A stretch of DNA of 40,761 nucleotides from the NCBI GenBank assembly GCA_051453625.1, contig JBOZIK010000001.1, positions 59,400,754-59,441,514 on the forward strand, given 5' to 3'. Below, one piece after another: positions 19,675 to 30,560 of this stretch. A model generated the notes under the pieces. The model had not been told where the DNA came from and made no database searches. It was given only the letters and a program-made list of their open reading frames with translations. This DNA comes from Welwitschia mirabilis (lineage: Eukaryota > Gnetophyta > Gnetopsida > Welwitschiales). Positions within the stretch are counted from its first letter, which is position 1. Each line of letters opens with the position of its first letter. A program made the translations under genes and the position numbers.

Positions 19675-20736
19675 TGTTAAGACTATCTATCCTAAATGAT
19701 ACAAGTAAATATGTTAGCAAAGATAAGTTTTTTCAATTTAATTATTTAATACTATATTTGCATAACGCAATCAAGCATTCAATGTAAATAATAGATAATA
19801 TCAATTTAACTACAATAATAATTCATATAATTAAAATGGATATAATAATTTAGTACATGAAACTAACTAAACAATAAAGAGAAACAGGTGCAATGTAATT
19901 AATATAAGCATGTTTTCCTTTATTGCTAGTATAGCCTCCAATTACACTCTAATAGGACTTTATATTAGTCCCCCACTTTATAATGGGATTTTAGGATAGT
20001 TCTTATCCTTAAACCAAGTTCAAATTACTTCAATTATAATGACAAACAATATAGAGTTGAGAGAGAATGATAAAAGAAGATAAAAGATGTGATATAACAT
20101 AATTATGTCTAATAGTAAGAGATTCAATCCTTGTATGGATATGTATGTCTATTTATAAGTACAATCATATTTAGACTATATAAAGAATGAATTCTAGTTG
20201 TTATGAATTATTATTCTAAGGTTTATGACTTTTGGAATCTCAAAAATAATTAGTTAGCCTTTAAATTATTTCTTCTAATAGTTAAGTGTAATTTCCAATA
20301 GCTATTTTTATCAATAGTTATGTTGGTGATCAACTACTTTGAAGTGTTGGTTAATCTCTTTTATTAGGCTCCTCATTTTTATATTAGATGATTAATTTCT
20401 AGTAGATGTTTATTGGCCTCATTATGAAGATTGAGTATTACAAAATCCCTCAGGTAGTTAACCCCTATTGAAAATTACATTTCTGTTTATAATGGGTGGT
20501 TGACCCCATAACAATGGGCAGTCAATCCTTTATTACAAATATAACACTTATAACTTCAATAGGTAGTTAAATATTAGTAATAAAAATTCAATAATCCAAG
20601 TTATTTTTTCTTTTTAATCCTTCTTCTTTGTTTTCCCAAGCATTAAAAATTCTCCAAGACCTATATAAATAATAAAAACATTAGATCCAATTTATTTAAA
20701 ATTAATTTTATCATCAATTGATAATCAGAATGTGCA
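19675..20736 (-). repeat. 3' LTR of a SIRE-like copia element
   Basis: It is a direct repeat of 22950-24005: shared landmarks are 'ttttttcaatttaatta', 'aataaagagaaa', 'tagtatagcct', 'atatagagtt.agaga' and 'gatgaattctagttgt'. On the minus strand it starts near 20736 ('ttgcacattctgattatcaattgatgata') and ends at 19675 in 'agtcttaaca'. A box TATAAATA on the minus strand (20157-20150) is in U3. By eye roughly a quarter or more of positions differ between the pair, so the insertion is old. Confidence 0.75.
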
Positions 20737-21779
20737 ATAATCTCTTTTTTTAAATCATTGATGATAGCTAAGTTTTTTTTATGCTCTCCTTAAGTTTACA
20801 CTCTTTTAATGAAATCATTAATGGATCATAATATATTGTATAGTATGTAATGGCATTCATCATTTTAAAAATTCAATATCATAATTTTGCTCTTCCATTT
20901 TATCATTAACGACTTGAGAAGAAGTATAAGAAATAATAGAGGAAATAAAATTCACATTATGATGAATAATCACTATAAGTATCTAATATCAATGAATAAT
21001 ACATGATGATATCAATTGATATATACCATATGATATAATTAATAAATAATCAAATTGTCTAGTACCATAATTGCAAGCTTAAAAATAGCTCTTCCTTAAT
21101 GTATGCATCTTCTATAATAATGTAATAGAAATAGAAATTCTAAAAAAGAACATTTAGAGATGACTAAAATATGTAAGTGCTCAAGGCTAGGGAACACATT
21201 TTATAGCAAAATTTAAGAGAAGCTATTAATAAGGTTTAATTAAGCATAATATATTTTCCAATATAATATGTAAATTACACAAATAAACATATTTAGATGA
21301 GTTTAAAAATTTGGCTATGAAGATAGGGTGAAAAAGTAAAAAATGCATCCTCATAGATATTTAAAAAAGAAAGAATACATTATAAAAATTTAATAGTCTT
21401 ATAAGTTTAAAGTCCAATGTCTCTCTTTCTTTGACTCACATCATCACTTAGAAATATTCCATTTAGAAAATTATGCTAAATAGATTTCTTAGAAATAAGA
21501 GAAAGGTATAATTATTTAAAAATAATTACATGAAAAATGATAAATCATATATTTAAGAAAATGTCATCAAGAGATGTGATTCCTAATAGTACTCATTTAC
21601 TATTAAAATATGATCTTTTAGAAATAAAGTAAAAGTATTTCATAGTATCAAACTTTGTAAAATAATTAATATATCTATAGATAATTTATCATAACTGAAT
21701 CTATTGCAAAAATGACACATACAATGTTTTTTAATTATTTTTACCATATTGAAAATAACAATAATAAGGTTGGGCATTA
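20737..21779 (-). mobile_element. Internal remainder of the SIRE-like element, pol absent
   Basis: Just inside the 3' LTR the minus strand has 'ttaaaaaaagagattattgc' (about 20755-20736), a decayed purine tract. The remaining kilobase shows no integrase, RT or RNase H. A minus-strand piece reading MCHFCNRFSYDK (about 21712) has the look of a damaged gag zinc knuckle. The element therefore seems to go from gag almost directly to the 3' LTR, having lost some 5 kb. Confidence 0.45.
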
Positions 21780-21966
21780 CCTTATTTTGAGACTTTCCAA
21801 AAGGAGTTATTACCATTGGGAAATGAAGCTATCTTGTCACATAAACTAGGTAGAAAGATAGATAAAGGTAAGTATCCAACATCACTTTCGTCTAAAGATG
21901 ATCTTTGCTTTAATACCATCTTCTCCATAATGCTTTTTCTCAAAATAATATTATATAATTACCTAA

Positions 21967-22090
21967 TTTTATTTAATAAAAACTTAAATTCCTATTTATT
22001 TTAATAATTTTATTTAATAAACACTTAAGTTCCTATTTATTTTAATAATTTTATTTAATAAATACTTAAATTCCTCTTTATTTTTTTTGA
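21967..22090. repeat. 41-bp tandem repeat, about 2.8 copies
   Basis: Units start at 21967, 22008 and 22049: 'ttttatttaataa' plus 'acttaaattcct.tttattttaataa' with one or two changes each. It sits within the minus-strand gag relic. The period is not a multiple of three, so the expansion arose after the frame was no longer under selection or broke it. Confidence 0.85.
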
Positions 22091-22505
22091 TGATCTCTTG
22101 AAGGTGGTTAACATCTTTTTCAAATCATGAAGTCTAATGTGCTACCCTTCTTTACTAGATCAAGCTAACTCAATGTAGATTTGTTTTCCTCTTTTAACTC
22201 CTTAATAGTTTTCTTAAGAAGCAAATTTTATTTTAAGATATTTTTGTTTTCTTGATATGATACCTTATAGGATTGTTCAAGTGAGCTATCATATCCTTCT
22301 TTTTCTTTTACTTAATTGACCTTTTTATTTTTTGTCTTTTATCACAGTTAGAAAATCAATATTCCTCATCATCTTCACATATATCTTCACACTTATAATT
22401 TACACTAGAAAGGTCTAAATTATTTTGTATTTCATGCTCTTAAAGTTTAGATAGATTAAAGTCATCTTATAAGAGAGACACAAATAAAGAATGATGGGAA
22501 ATAAA

Positions 22506-22515
22506 NNNNNNNNNN
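22506..22515. other. 10-N gap
   Basis: Short N run inside the gag relic. Flanks do not repeat each other. Confidence 1.
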
Positions 22516-22881
22516 TTTCATCTTTTCTTCACTTCCTTAGATGATTTAATTTTATTAGTACCTTCATAGTTAACCTAAAAGTACTTCCAAATTTATTAGT
22601 AGTAGTAAAGTTTTTTACCTATTCATAGTCCTTTCAATTTAGTCCATAGCATAGTGCATTCAAGGATTTCTTATTGAGCATGGTACCATTTTTCTCTTTA
22701 TTTATCCATTAACTTCTTTCTTTAATTACTAGCATGTTTATACCATTTATCTCTATTATTATCATTAGTAGAGTGATTCTTCCTCCTCTATGATTCAATA
22801 ATCAACCTCATGACTTTAATGAAAACTTTCATTCTAGTCTTTCATAACTTATATTTATTTCCATTAAAATGTGAGGGACAG

Positions 22882-22934
22882 TTAATAAATTGGCCTTTAA
22901 TCTTTGAACATTAGATTAAAGGCCAATTCATTAA
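22882..22934. other. 22-bp inverted repeat with 9-nt loop (hairpin) in the leader
   Basis: Arms 22882-22903 and 22913-22934 are complementary at 21 of 22 positions, and the loop is 22904-22912 (ttgaacatt). Core arm: attggcctttaatct. It begins two bases from the primer site (22936-22949) on the gag side, and the gag ATG (22931-22929, minus strand) lies in the stem. Such an arm length is far beyond chance in 40 kb of this composition. Confidence 0.9.
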
Positions 22935-22935
22935 A

Positions 22936-22949
22936 TATCTCACACCAGT
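22936..22949 (-). promoter_or_regulatory. Decayed primer-binding site (initiator tRNA-Met type)
   Basis: The minus strand reads ACTGGTGTGAGAT. Copia elements use TGGTATCAGAGC, complementary to initiator tRNA-Met; the agreement is partial (three differences over the first 11 bases). It directly follows the LTR end 'gttctaaca', which fits the expected layout and supports the minus-strand direction. Confidence 0.55.
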
Positions 22950-24005
22950 TGTTAGAACTGACTATTTTAAAGGGGAGGGGTACATAAGATTGATAAGATC
23001 ATTTTTTCCAATTTAATTATTAATACTATCTTTGCATAAAATGATGTAGCATTCAATTTAAACAATAGCTAGTGCAAACTTAACTATGATCATAATTTAT
23101 ATAATAAAAAATAAATATAATAATTTAGCACATGAAATTAACTAACCAATAAAGAGAAATAGACACAAGATAATGAAAAAAGCCTATTTTTCTTTTTTTC
23201 TAGTATAGCCTTCAACTCACTCAAATAACACATTGACATAATCCTTCACCTTACAATGTGTTTTATAGTAGCCCTTATTTTCAAGAAAGTTTAAATAGCT
23301 TCAATTATAATGAAAAATAATATAGAGTTAAGAGAAAATGATAGAAAAAGATAGAAGATGTTCTATTATATAATTAGATCTAAAAATGAGAGATTCAATC
23401 CTTATATGTATTAATGTATATATCTATTGTAAGTATAATCATGTTTATATTATATAATGGATGAATTCTAGTTGTCATAAATTATGATTCTAAGGTATGT
23501 AATTATTAGAACCCTTAAAATGGTAAATTAGCCTTCTAATGATTTTTTCCAATGGTTAAGTGTACTTTTAATAGCTATTTTTCTCAATGATTATATTGGT
23601 GGTAGATCCTTTCAAAGTGATAGTGGATCTCTCCTATTATGTTCTTCGTTTCTGTGTTGGGTGGTTGACCATTGGTAGAAGTCAGTCAATCTCATTATAA
23701 AGATGAAATATTATAAAATTATTTAGNNNNNNNNNNNNNNNNNNNNNNNNNNNNNACTGCCTATTGAAAATTTCATTTTTATCTATAATGAGTGATCAAC
23801 TCCTTAATGATAGATGTTTAATCCCTTATTGAAAATCTACAGTTAAAACTATAATAAGCGATCAAATCAAAGAAATAAATAGTCAAGCATTCAAGTGAAT
23901 TTTCTTTCTTTTCTTCTTCTTCTTTTTGTTTTCAAATATTAAATATTCTTTAAGGCCTACACAAATAATAAAAAAATTAGATTAAATTTATTTAAAATTT
24001 AAAGA
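22950..24005 (-). repeat. 5' LTR of the SIRE-like copia element
   Basis: Partner of 19675-20736. On the minus strand it ends 'cccctcccctttaaaatagtcagttctaaca' at 22950 (broken here as 'cccctcccc' and 'agtcagttctaaca'). The outer end fades near 24005, where the last ~30 bp of the partner's start have no match, so it is truncated or diverged. A 29-N gap is at 23727-23755. The TATA box of the partner is degraded here ('tctattgtaag'). Confidence 0.7.
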
Positions 24006-24079
24006 CAGTACAAAATTAAAATCTTATTGTATTATTTTTACTAAATTTGTGATTATTAATTTTTATTCTATTTCCTCAA

Positions 24080-24300
24080 AGTGTTCCATTTATGCTGGAA
24101 TACGAGCTGTGCAAGTTATTACTTGTCAATGGGCATAAGCATAATGTGGAAAGCCAGTCTTAGTATCATTACCATCATAGATGAAAGCACTAATATATGA
24201 TAGTCATCGAAGATCTACATGCTCTTTCATGTAGTTCCAAAAGCTGGCACTGTAAAATATGTAAGAAAAATGGTGTTCATAAAGTTAATATTTGTTGAAA
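24080..24300 (+). pseudogene. copia gag C-terminal fragment with zinc knuckle
   Basis: The frame at 24245-24298 reads WHCKICKKNGVHKVNIC then TGA. This is the retroviral-type zinc knuckle (C-x2-C-x4-H-x4-C) with one residue too many between second Cys and His. Just upstream, MIVIEDLHALS fits the helical segment that precedes the knuckle in many plant copia gags. It begins shortly after the LTR at 24005 and is followed in the same direction by protease. The knuckle binds element RNA. The lineage is not SIRE by style and is perhaps Tork-like, an inference. Confidence 0.55.
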
Positions 24301-24409
24301 TAATCTAAAGAGTCTTACTAATAGAAAAAAGATTAAGTTATTTAAATTTATAATTATTAAATCACCTAAATTCACACATGAATTTTTAGCACTATCAATA
24401 ATATGTAAT

Positions 24410-24650
24410 ACAAAAATTTGTTGATTAGTTGATTCTAAAGCATTTTATTACATGATCAAATATGAAATTTCTTTGAAGAATCTTAGATTTCATGAGTAAT
24501 AATACCATGTAACTATAAGGGATAAAACCAAGTTAGTAGCTATAAGTACTACACAATTCTTAAAACTTATGCTCAAAGATGTGCTATACATGCTTACATT
24601 AACCATGAATCTTATATAATCAACCATGCTTGTATAAGATGGATTAGAAG
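24410..24650 (+). pseudogene. copia protease relic
   Basis: The aspartic protease that cuts the polyprotein. A stop replaces the usual Trp, then LVDSKAFYYM at 24425-24454. The catalytic D-S/T-G-A reads DSKA because the Gly codon became AAA, so it is inactive. Downstream KLVAISTTQFLK and MLKDVLYMLTLTMNLI (about 24530-24620) match the protease end (LKNVLYVPxLxxNLIS in the family). It continues in the same direction as the zinc knuckle. Integrase and RT do not follow. Confidence 0.65.
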
Positions 24651-25120
24651 TAGTGTTTAATTCATAACATAAATCCTTCTATAATATTAAAAAGAATAAA
24701 TATTTAAATATGGAAAATCTTGATACATAATATATTTTCTATTTTACATAAGTATTATGAAATAGGAATTAAGTCACACAATCTAAAACTAATGAAATAA
24801 CATTAAATACTATGACATGTTAATTTAAAATTTATAAGCACTAGCAAATACACTAATTTTTGTATTTTACTTTATAATAAAAATAAAGAATCGAGTAAAG
24901 TAGTTGACTAAGTGTATAACTTTAGTTATTTCATACAAGAGTTTAGTAACTAGGATTCTTTGTTACAAAGGAACTTAGTAAAGCTGCACATAGCTACATG
25001 TATTTGCATGCATCTCTTAAAAAAGTGATACACTAGTAGCTACTAACTAATACTACTCTTGTATACCTCAAGAATCCTCATTGGTTAATTTGGTGCTACA
25101 ATCCATTCAATAGAGTGAGG
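24651..25120. other. AT-rich stretch without assignable features
   Basis: No protein match and no clear repeat ends. It may be LTR or leader sequence of the flanking copia fragments, but I see no proof. Confidence 0.4.
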
Positions 25121-25129
25121 AGGTTTATC

Positions 25130-25430
25130 TTAATAATGTGCCCTAAAAGAAATGGAAAGAAAAACCCCTAAGGAAAAGATGAGGAATAAGGAAGATAAGA
25201 AGAGAGGATGAAAGTATAGCCAATAAATAGAAGGGAGTGCTATCAAAACTAGTCCTTCACAGAAGTCTTATAGGAATAATTATGATTCCATTAGAAAGAG
25301 ATAATATAGAGGAAGGGATAGATGTCATAATAATCACCAAAGAGGGAAGCCTTCAAATCAAAGTACTATATAATATTATAAGAGATTAGGATAATAAGTT
25401 TTATTATGCATTACTAGGAACCTTCAATGG
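25130..25430 (+). pseudogene. Basic gag-like fragment, possible second zinc-knuckle region
   Basis: One frame reads ALKEMERKTPKEKMRNKEDKK, later a basic stretch with RGRDRCHNNHQRGKPSNQST followed by YYKRLG and LLCITR. A Lys/Arg/Gln-rich segment before C-x2-C-x-x-x-GH-x4-C is usual at the end of gag, but here the first cysteines would have to be tyrosines and the His is lost to stops. Suggestive only. The two open frames at 25424-25657 span the gap and are not reliable. Confidence 0.3.
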
Positions 25431-25528
25431 TATGAGCCTAATTTGGAAGAAGATGTAAGCTTGGGAAATAAACTCCTAGTTAGGTCTGATGGCCATGTTA
25501 ACCTTGATTTTTCTTTATTTTTGTTAAT

Positions 25529-25628
25529 NNNNNNNNNNNNNNNNNNNNNNNNNNNNNNNNNNNNNNNNNNNNNNNNNNNNNNNNNNNNNNNNNNNNNNNN
25601 NNNNNNNNNNNNNNNNNNNNNNNNNNNN
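25529..25628. other. 100-N gap
   Basis: Run of N. Here I do not see duplicated flanks. Confidence 1.
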
Positions 25629-28580
25629 ATATTACAGTCCTTCTTGTAAGGTTTCAATATTTCAACTTAAGTATTTCCTTTGTAATACTATTATCGATTG
25701 TTACATTGCTTTCAAACCATTCTTTAGGTTCAAAGATGCATTCTCATCTCCTAAAAATTATTTTTTGCTTTAATTTCCTTTTCTCTTTCCTTTGTTATGA
25801 ATCTATAAAATTTTTACTTCTCGAAACAAAGAATACCGTTTTTAGCTTTTAGTTACTTGTTTCATATTTCATTACTTAGGATTTGAGTTACTTCTTTAAG
25901 AAAGTTTGAAGAAAAGACAACGAAAGTTTGGATAAGCCCAATTCCATTAGTATAAGAAGTAGATTCTATAAGAAAACAACATCTTTATTCAAAGATAAAA
26001 AACTATTGGAATAATACAATGTCATTCAAAGATGGAAAGAGCAGATAAGTTATAGTCTCATATTGGCCATATCAATAATCATTTAGTATTTCTTCTTTTT
26101 TTTTTTTTTTTGCTTTTCTTTATTGTATTACTTATTTGAGGTTATTTTCCAATTGAAGTGATAACCAATGTTTTGTATAATTTCCTTGTTAATGGAATAA
26201 TGGTCCTCATTCTTACAACTGTTTCAAGTCTAGGTTGCTTCCCTAGAATCTCAATTGAAAATCTTTCTTTCAAATTTAGCATATTTGCATTTAAGTTGAT
26301 TTATTTTTGGATCAATTTATTAAATATATAAAAATAGATTATGTCTATTGCATGAACACAAAATGATGCTAAAGATTTTCTGTAATAATGTTTTCACTTA
26401 AAGAATGTTAGATACCCCACCTTACATTTATATGCTTATTTTTTTACTTTTTAAATTTTCATTTTTTTTGTAATTTAAATTATTAACTACAAATAAAAAA
26501 CTTAACTAGATTATGGCAAATTTAACAAGTACACACATGTTTTATATGTTACAACTTTGATTTCAAAGAAGGAATATGAACAATATTATTAAATTCTATT
26601 AGGCCTGGACTTAGAAAAACATATANNNNNNNNNNTGTGAGTAATCAAGTTCAGTGAGAATAGCATACACTATATGGTCGTATTTCTTCAATCCTTGACT
26701 AGAATAATTAAAACAACTTGTTGGTATAGCATTTGAATAATTTATCATCTTGCGAAAAAAGTGGAGCTTCTCTTAAAGATTCTTTGCAACCTAAGATTGA
26801 AATCAAAAGAGCAAACTAAACAAATGGTTGTTAAGTATAATGCATTTTGTAATAGAATTTATGATAAAGGTTTTTGAACTTTAAAGGACATGATACCTCC
26901 ATTCTTATTTACTCTAAACATCTCACTAAAACTCTCTGCGCTAAGATAGTGTCATGAAAAATTTATAGTAAGAGCATAAATACAAAATGCTATGTGCATT
27001 TTCCATGATGTAAATAATATTAAAATTTGAGTTTCTTGTTTAAAGTAACTAATGTTATCAATATATTTTATTTACTTTCTAAAAATGATGCTTAAGATAT
27101 TATTCATGGATGAAATTGAGAAACATTCACAAGTAAAGTAAATTAAAAATTTTTGAACTATCAGAAATACCATGAATATTCATTACTTCATGTAAAAATC
27201 TCTTAAAGTGAATTTATCATGGAAAATTTTAATCAAATACTTAACAAGATCTCAAATTTATAAAATAAAAATTAAACTTAATCATTAAAGAACTAAATGC
27301 AGAAGGATTATCTTGCATATAATTTTTCCTATGTTTTTCACTCATTAGGAAAATCTTGATTTCTTTTGTAACATAAGCATGCTACAAACCCTTTTCAAAT
27401 ACATTTTCTATGTGACATCTTAGAATATTTCACATAATTAAGTGTTATTTTTTAACTTGTTTTATCCATGTTAAAAAAATCATCAGTTATAGATGATACA
27501 TAGAAACCATTTACTATTATGACATGAAATATAGAGTTTTAAATGTTAGAGTTATTTTAGTTGCTTCTTGATTAAATGGAACATATATGATGATAGTGAG
27601 GAATATAAGTTGCAACAATATGAAGTTATATAATCCAAAAATTTTTTAGTATATTATTAATCATCTTCTTTAAAAATTATGTAGTTATTACCTACAAGGT
27701 ATGGGATGAAGTAAAAATGGCTTTGTAAAAAAATTAAAATTTAACAACTTCATGTTCTATAATAAAAAGTAATAAAACTTCCAAGTAAACTAGTTTTGTT
27801 ATAAAGAGATGATTGGGACATGTTTTAAAAAAGTAATGGATATAATATTATTATAATTCTTCCACCCTTAATTTAGAAAATTTACCTTATCCTTATTAAG
27901 TGCATGAAAATCATTTCGAGAAACAAGAAAAATTTACATTAGAATAAAGCTTTACGAAATATATAAAAAAGAAAAGAACATAAAGCTAAAAATAAGGCTA
28001 GAGAAAAAGAATGAGAAGAAATAGAAGACAACATTAGTATTAAGCAGAGATTATTAGAGGGTAACATGTATGAGATATTTGTATCTTTACGCATAAGCTC
28101 TTATGAAGTGCATCTATCTTATACTTACTCCTTATTAAGATATTTATGATTTATTTATGAGGATTTTCAAATTTTATCATCTTACATAAATTTTAATAAT
28201 CTAATTTTTATATTTTGATAAACATCCTTAATAATTTATTTTTATTTTTGTTAGATCAAACAACTTAAGTATTCATAAGCAGAACTTGAGGTATGGCTTT
28301 ATTTTAAACTAGAGTAGTAATCATAATTGTAAAATCATTATTAACTTCATCACTAAAACTTTGTGAAATTCAATTTCAAAAATAACACAATATTGGAGAA
28401 TAAGATGGATGTAGCTTTTACAAGGCACATTTGATACTATGGTGTCATGAAGGACATGTGGGATGCAAATGTAGAAATGGAGGATGATTTGAGAATACTT
28501 ATGCTATTAATTATATGTTTGAGAATAACTCACAAACTTTATCCTAGGATGAGAACAAGTAGACAATGAATCAAATAATT
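25629..28580. other. About 2.9 kb without assignable features
   Basis: No protein motif on either strand. It holds a poly-T run of about 17 at 26095-26111 and a 10-N gap at 26626-26635. Bases 25640-26250 have slightly less decayed-looking composition, as in an intron or untranslated region, but no splice-bounded exon can be supported. Confidence 0.4.
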
Positions 28581-28639
28581 CTTTATTTTCCTTTTTTTTT
28601 TTTTTTCCTTTTCATGCCATCAACATCTTCCTAAATGCA

Positions 28640-29640
28640 ATGATGGTATCCAAGACACCTACTAGGACAAATAGAAAAATCAATAAAACCCTAGTAAAGA
28701 CAATGGAAAGCAGTTCAAATACACTTACTGAGCCTACCTATGGTGTTTTGGGTGGAATTTGTCATGAGAGGAATAGCATAAATTTATGGTGAGCTTATCA
28801 TAATAAATCAGAATAAAATAAAATAAATGCTAAGATATGTATGAGAATGGTGGAAGACATAAAATAACTTCCAGCATTAAGGTATAGGGGCTATATTAGA
28901 CTCTAAAATAGTTGATGACATATGAAAATTTACCAAATATTCATAGACTCTACATGCAAAAAGGACATATTTTACTTGATTATGAGAAATAATGTAGGAA
29001 ATTAACCATTTAAAATTTTAAAAAAAGCCAAAATAGCACTTTTAAATAACGATAATAAAAAGAGAAAGAGCAAATATTTAATTTTTTTTAGTAGGAGCTA
29101 CATCCAAGGGATCAAGAGAAAGTCCTAGCAAAAATTTGTATAAAGGACATGAAGAAATGAAAGAAATGAAGGGGCTTATTTCTTAGAACATAGAAATAAG
29201 AGATAGAAAATTAAAAATCTTAAAAGGAATAGAAAACAGAGAGAATTAGGAGGCAAATGTACCCAGACACATCAAAACAAAAGAGACCAAAAGTTTTTAT
29301 GATAAGAAACATTTGCAAAAAATAAACCAAAGGTTTTTATGATAGGAAACATCTAAAAACGGAAAATTTTTTATGATAGAAAACACCCAAAGAAAGTAAA
29401 AAGGCAAGGTTTAAATTTAGTGATATTAGAAATAAAATGTCAAGCACCAAGAAATGGATAGGTGAAAGAGTAGAAACAAGAATTATCTCATCTTCTTATG
29501 GATAAAATCGAGCCATAAAAAAGAATCATATAGGGGGGGCATCAAAGGAATGAAGACAAACTTAAAAGTACCCCAAGGAGGATTAGCCCCTAGGGTATCA
29601 TGAAGAAAGGCCTAATAAAACCCTCAAAATAAAAGAAACT
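28640..29640 (+). pseudogene. Probable LINE ORF1 region
   Basis: Plus-strand frames are Lys/Arg-rich (for example TPTRTNRKINKTLVK at about 28650) and repeatedly interrupted. L1 ORF1 encodes a basic RNA-binding protein, and position and composition fit. I see no RRM or zinc knuckle, so the assignment rests on context only. It contains three short repeats at 29289-29390. Confidence 0.3.
29289..29395. repeat. Three imperfect copies of a short 'tttttatgata.gaaaca' unit
   Basis: 'aagtttttatgataagaaacat', 'aggtttttatgataggaaacat' and 'attttttatgatagaaaacac' start near 29291, 29331 and 29365. Spacing is 40 and about 34 bp. They lie in the LINE ORF1 region. Confidence 0.7.
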
Positions 29641-29649
29641 TCAAAATAA

Positions 29650-30560
29650 AGTACCCTAATATATTACAAATGGAATTCAAGATACCTTAAAAGAGATTAT
29701 TCAAAGAAACATTCAAAAGCATAGTAAGCTCTCCTAAATAATATAAGGGATAGCAAACTATTAGCAAAATAAAATGTAATAGAAATTAAACTAGAATAAT
29801 TATGAAAGGAAGTTAAGAGTTTAAACTAACTTTATAAAAATTCTTTCATGAAACTATATGAAATTAAGTTTCTTAGCAAAGAGAAATTAGTTAACAAAGA
29901 TGATGTATTAAGAAAACATAAAATAACTTTTAATTAGGAAATGAAAAATAAAGTCAAAGTCTAGCATTAAGAGCAAGGTTAAAAAAGCACCTAAGTGAAC
30001 TCTAATGGCCAAAGTAGTGATTTAGTAATCTTGTGAAGAAAGATTCTCTCCTTTAATAAAACTATCAAGGATGATCATATAATAGGAATTCAAGAGGGGA
30101 CACTTAAATTATTGAATGTTTATGGACTAGCATTAGAGAAATACAAGAAATTTTTTTAAACTAATATCTTAAACATTACAAAAGAGGGAGGTTTAATCAT
30201 GGGGATGTAAATATAATATGAGAAGAACCCCCAAAAAATAAATAATTGGTAGAGATAGCACAATGGAATAAGAATTTTTCAATAAGATGGAGAATCTGGG
30301 TGTAATCTTAGAAGTTCTAATTTCTTTTACAAACTTTAATTAAAATCATTCAAAGACAAATTGAAGTTGAAAAGGATCAAGGATAGATATATTTTTAACT
30401 TGAGAGGAAATTTAAAACCAAGATTCTTTAATTAAAAAGGCTCTACCATGGGTTATGTCTATTCATAAACGCATCATTTCTAAATGGAAAGCTTTTCAAC
30501 TAATCATATGTTATTTTAGCAATATTTAGATTCAAACAATAGGTATTAGAGAGGAGATAA
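29650..30560 (+). pseudogene. LINE endonuclease (APE-type) relic
   Basis: This domain nicks target DNA. Readable blocks are LLNVYGLALEKYKKFF (30110-30157), matching the NVY-P...FF block, followed by EGGLIMG with a one-base loss before the Asp/Asn motif (30184-30205). The family has GGDFN there; the next bases 'gatgtaaat' show its remains. A Trp-Asn start motif may be decayed at about 29670 ('aaatggaattcaag'). The C-terminal SDH motif is not readable. Dead by stops and shifts. Confidence 0.6.

Larger units (their letters stand above)
21780..22931 (-). pseudogene. SIRE-type copia gag relic
   Basis: Gag builds the particle. On the minus strand an ATG at 22931-22929 opens MNWPLI-stop, then the same frame reads CPSHFNGNKYKL-stop-KTRMKVFIK, which matches the copia gag signature (P-x-x-F-x-G-x-x-Y-x-x-W-K-x-x-M). 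The stop stands at the conserved Trp. Further down are ECTMLWTKLKG and VNYEGTNKIKSSK (about 22560-22520), another gag landmark. After the 10-N gap (22506-22515) come a Lys/Glu-rich coiled-coil part with IKELKEENKS (about 22200), a 41-bp tandem repeat, and SSLDESDVGYLP (about 21895), like the end of SIRE gag. Many stops and shifts. Normal length would be around 500-700 residues. Confidence 0.7.

Noticed and set aside
21816-22004. Plus-strand frame of 62 codons
   Set aside because: It lies antisense to the gag relic and ends in the 41-bp repeat; the minus strand gives the recognisable protein pieces.
25424-25657. Frames on both strands spanning the gap 25529-25628
   Set aside because: They are joined through N and have no support on either side.
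26095-28605. Poly-T runs (about 26095 and 28589) as poly-A tails of minus-strand retrogenes
   Set aside because: No coding sequence is readable on the minus strand to the right of either run. The second sits at the start of the LINE relic.
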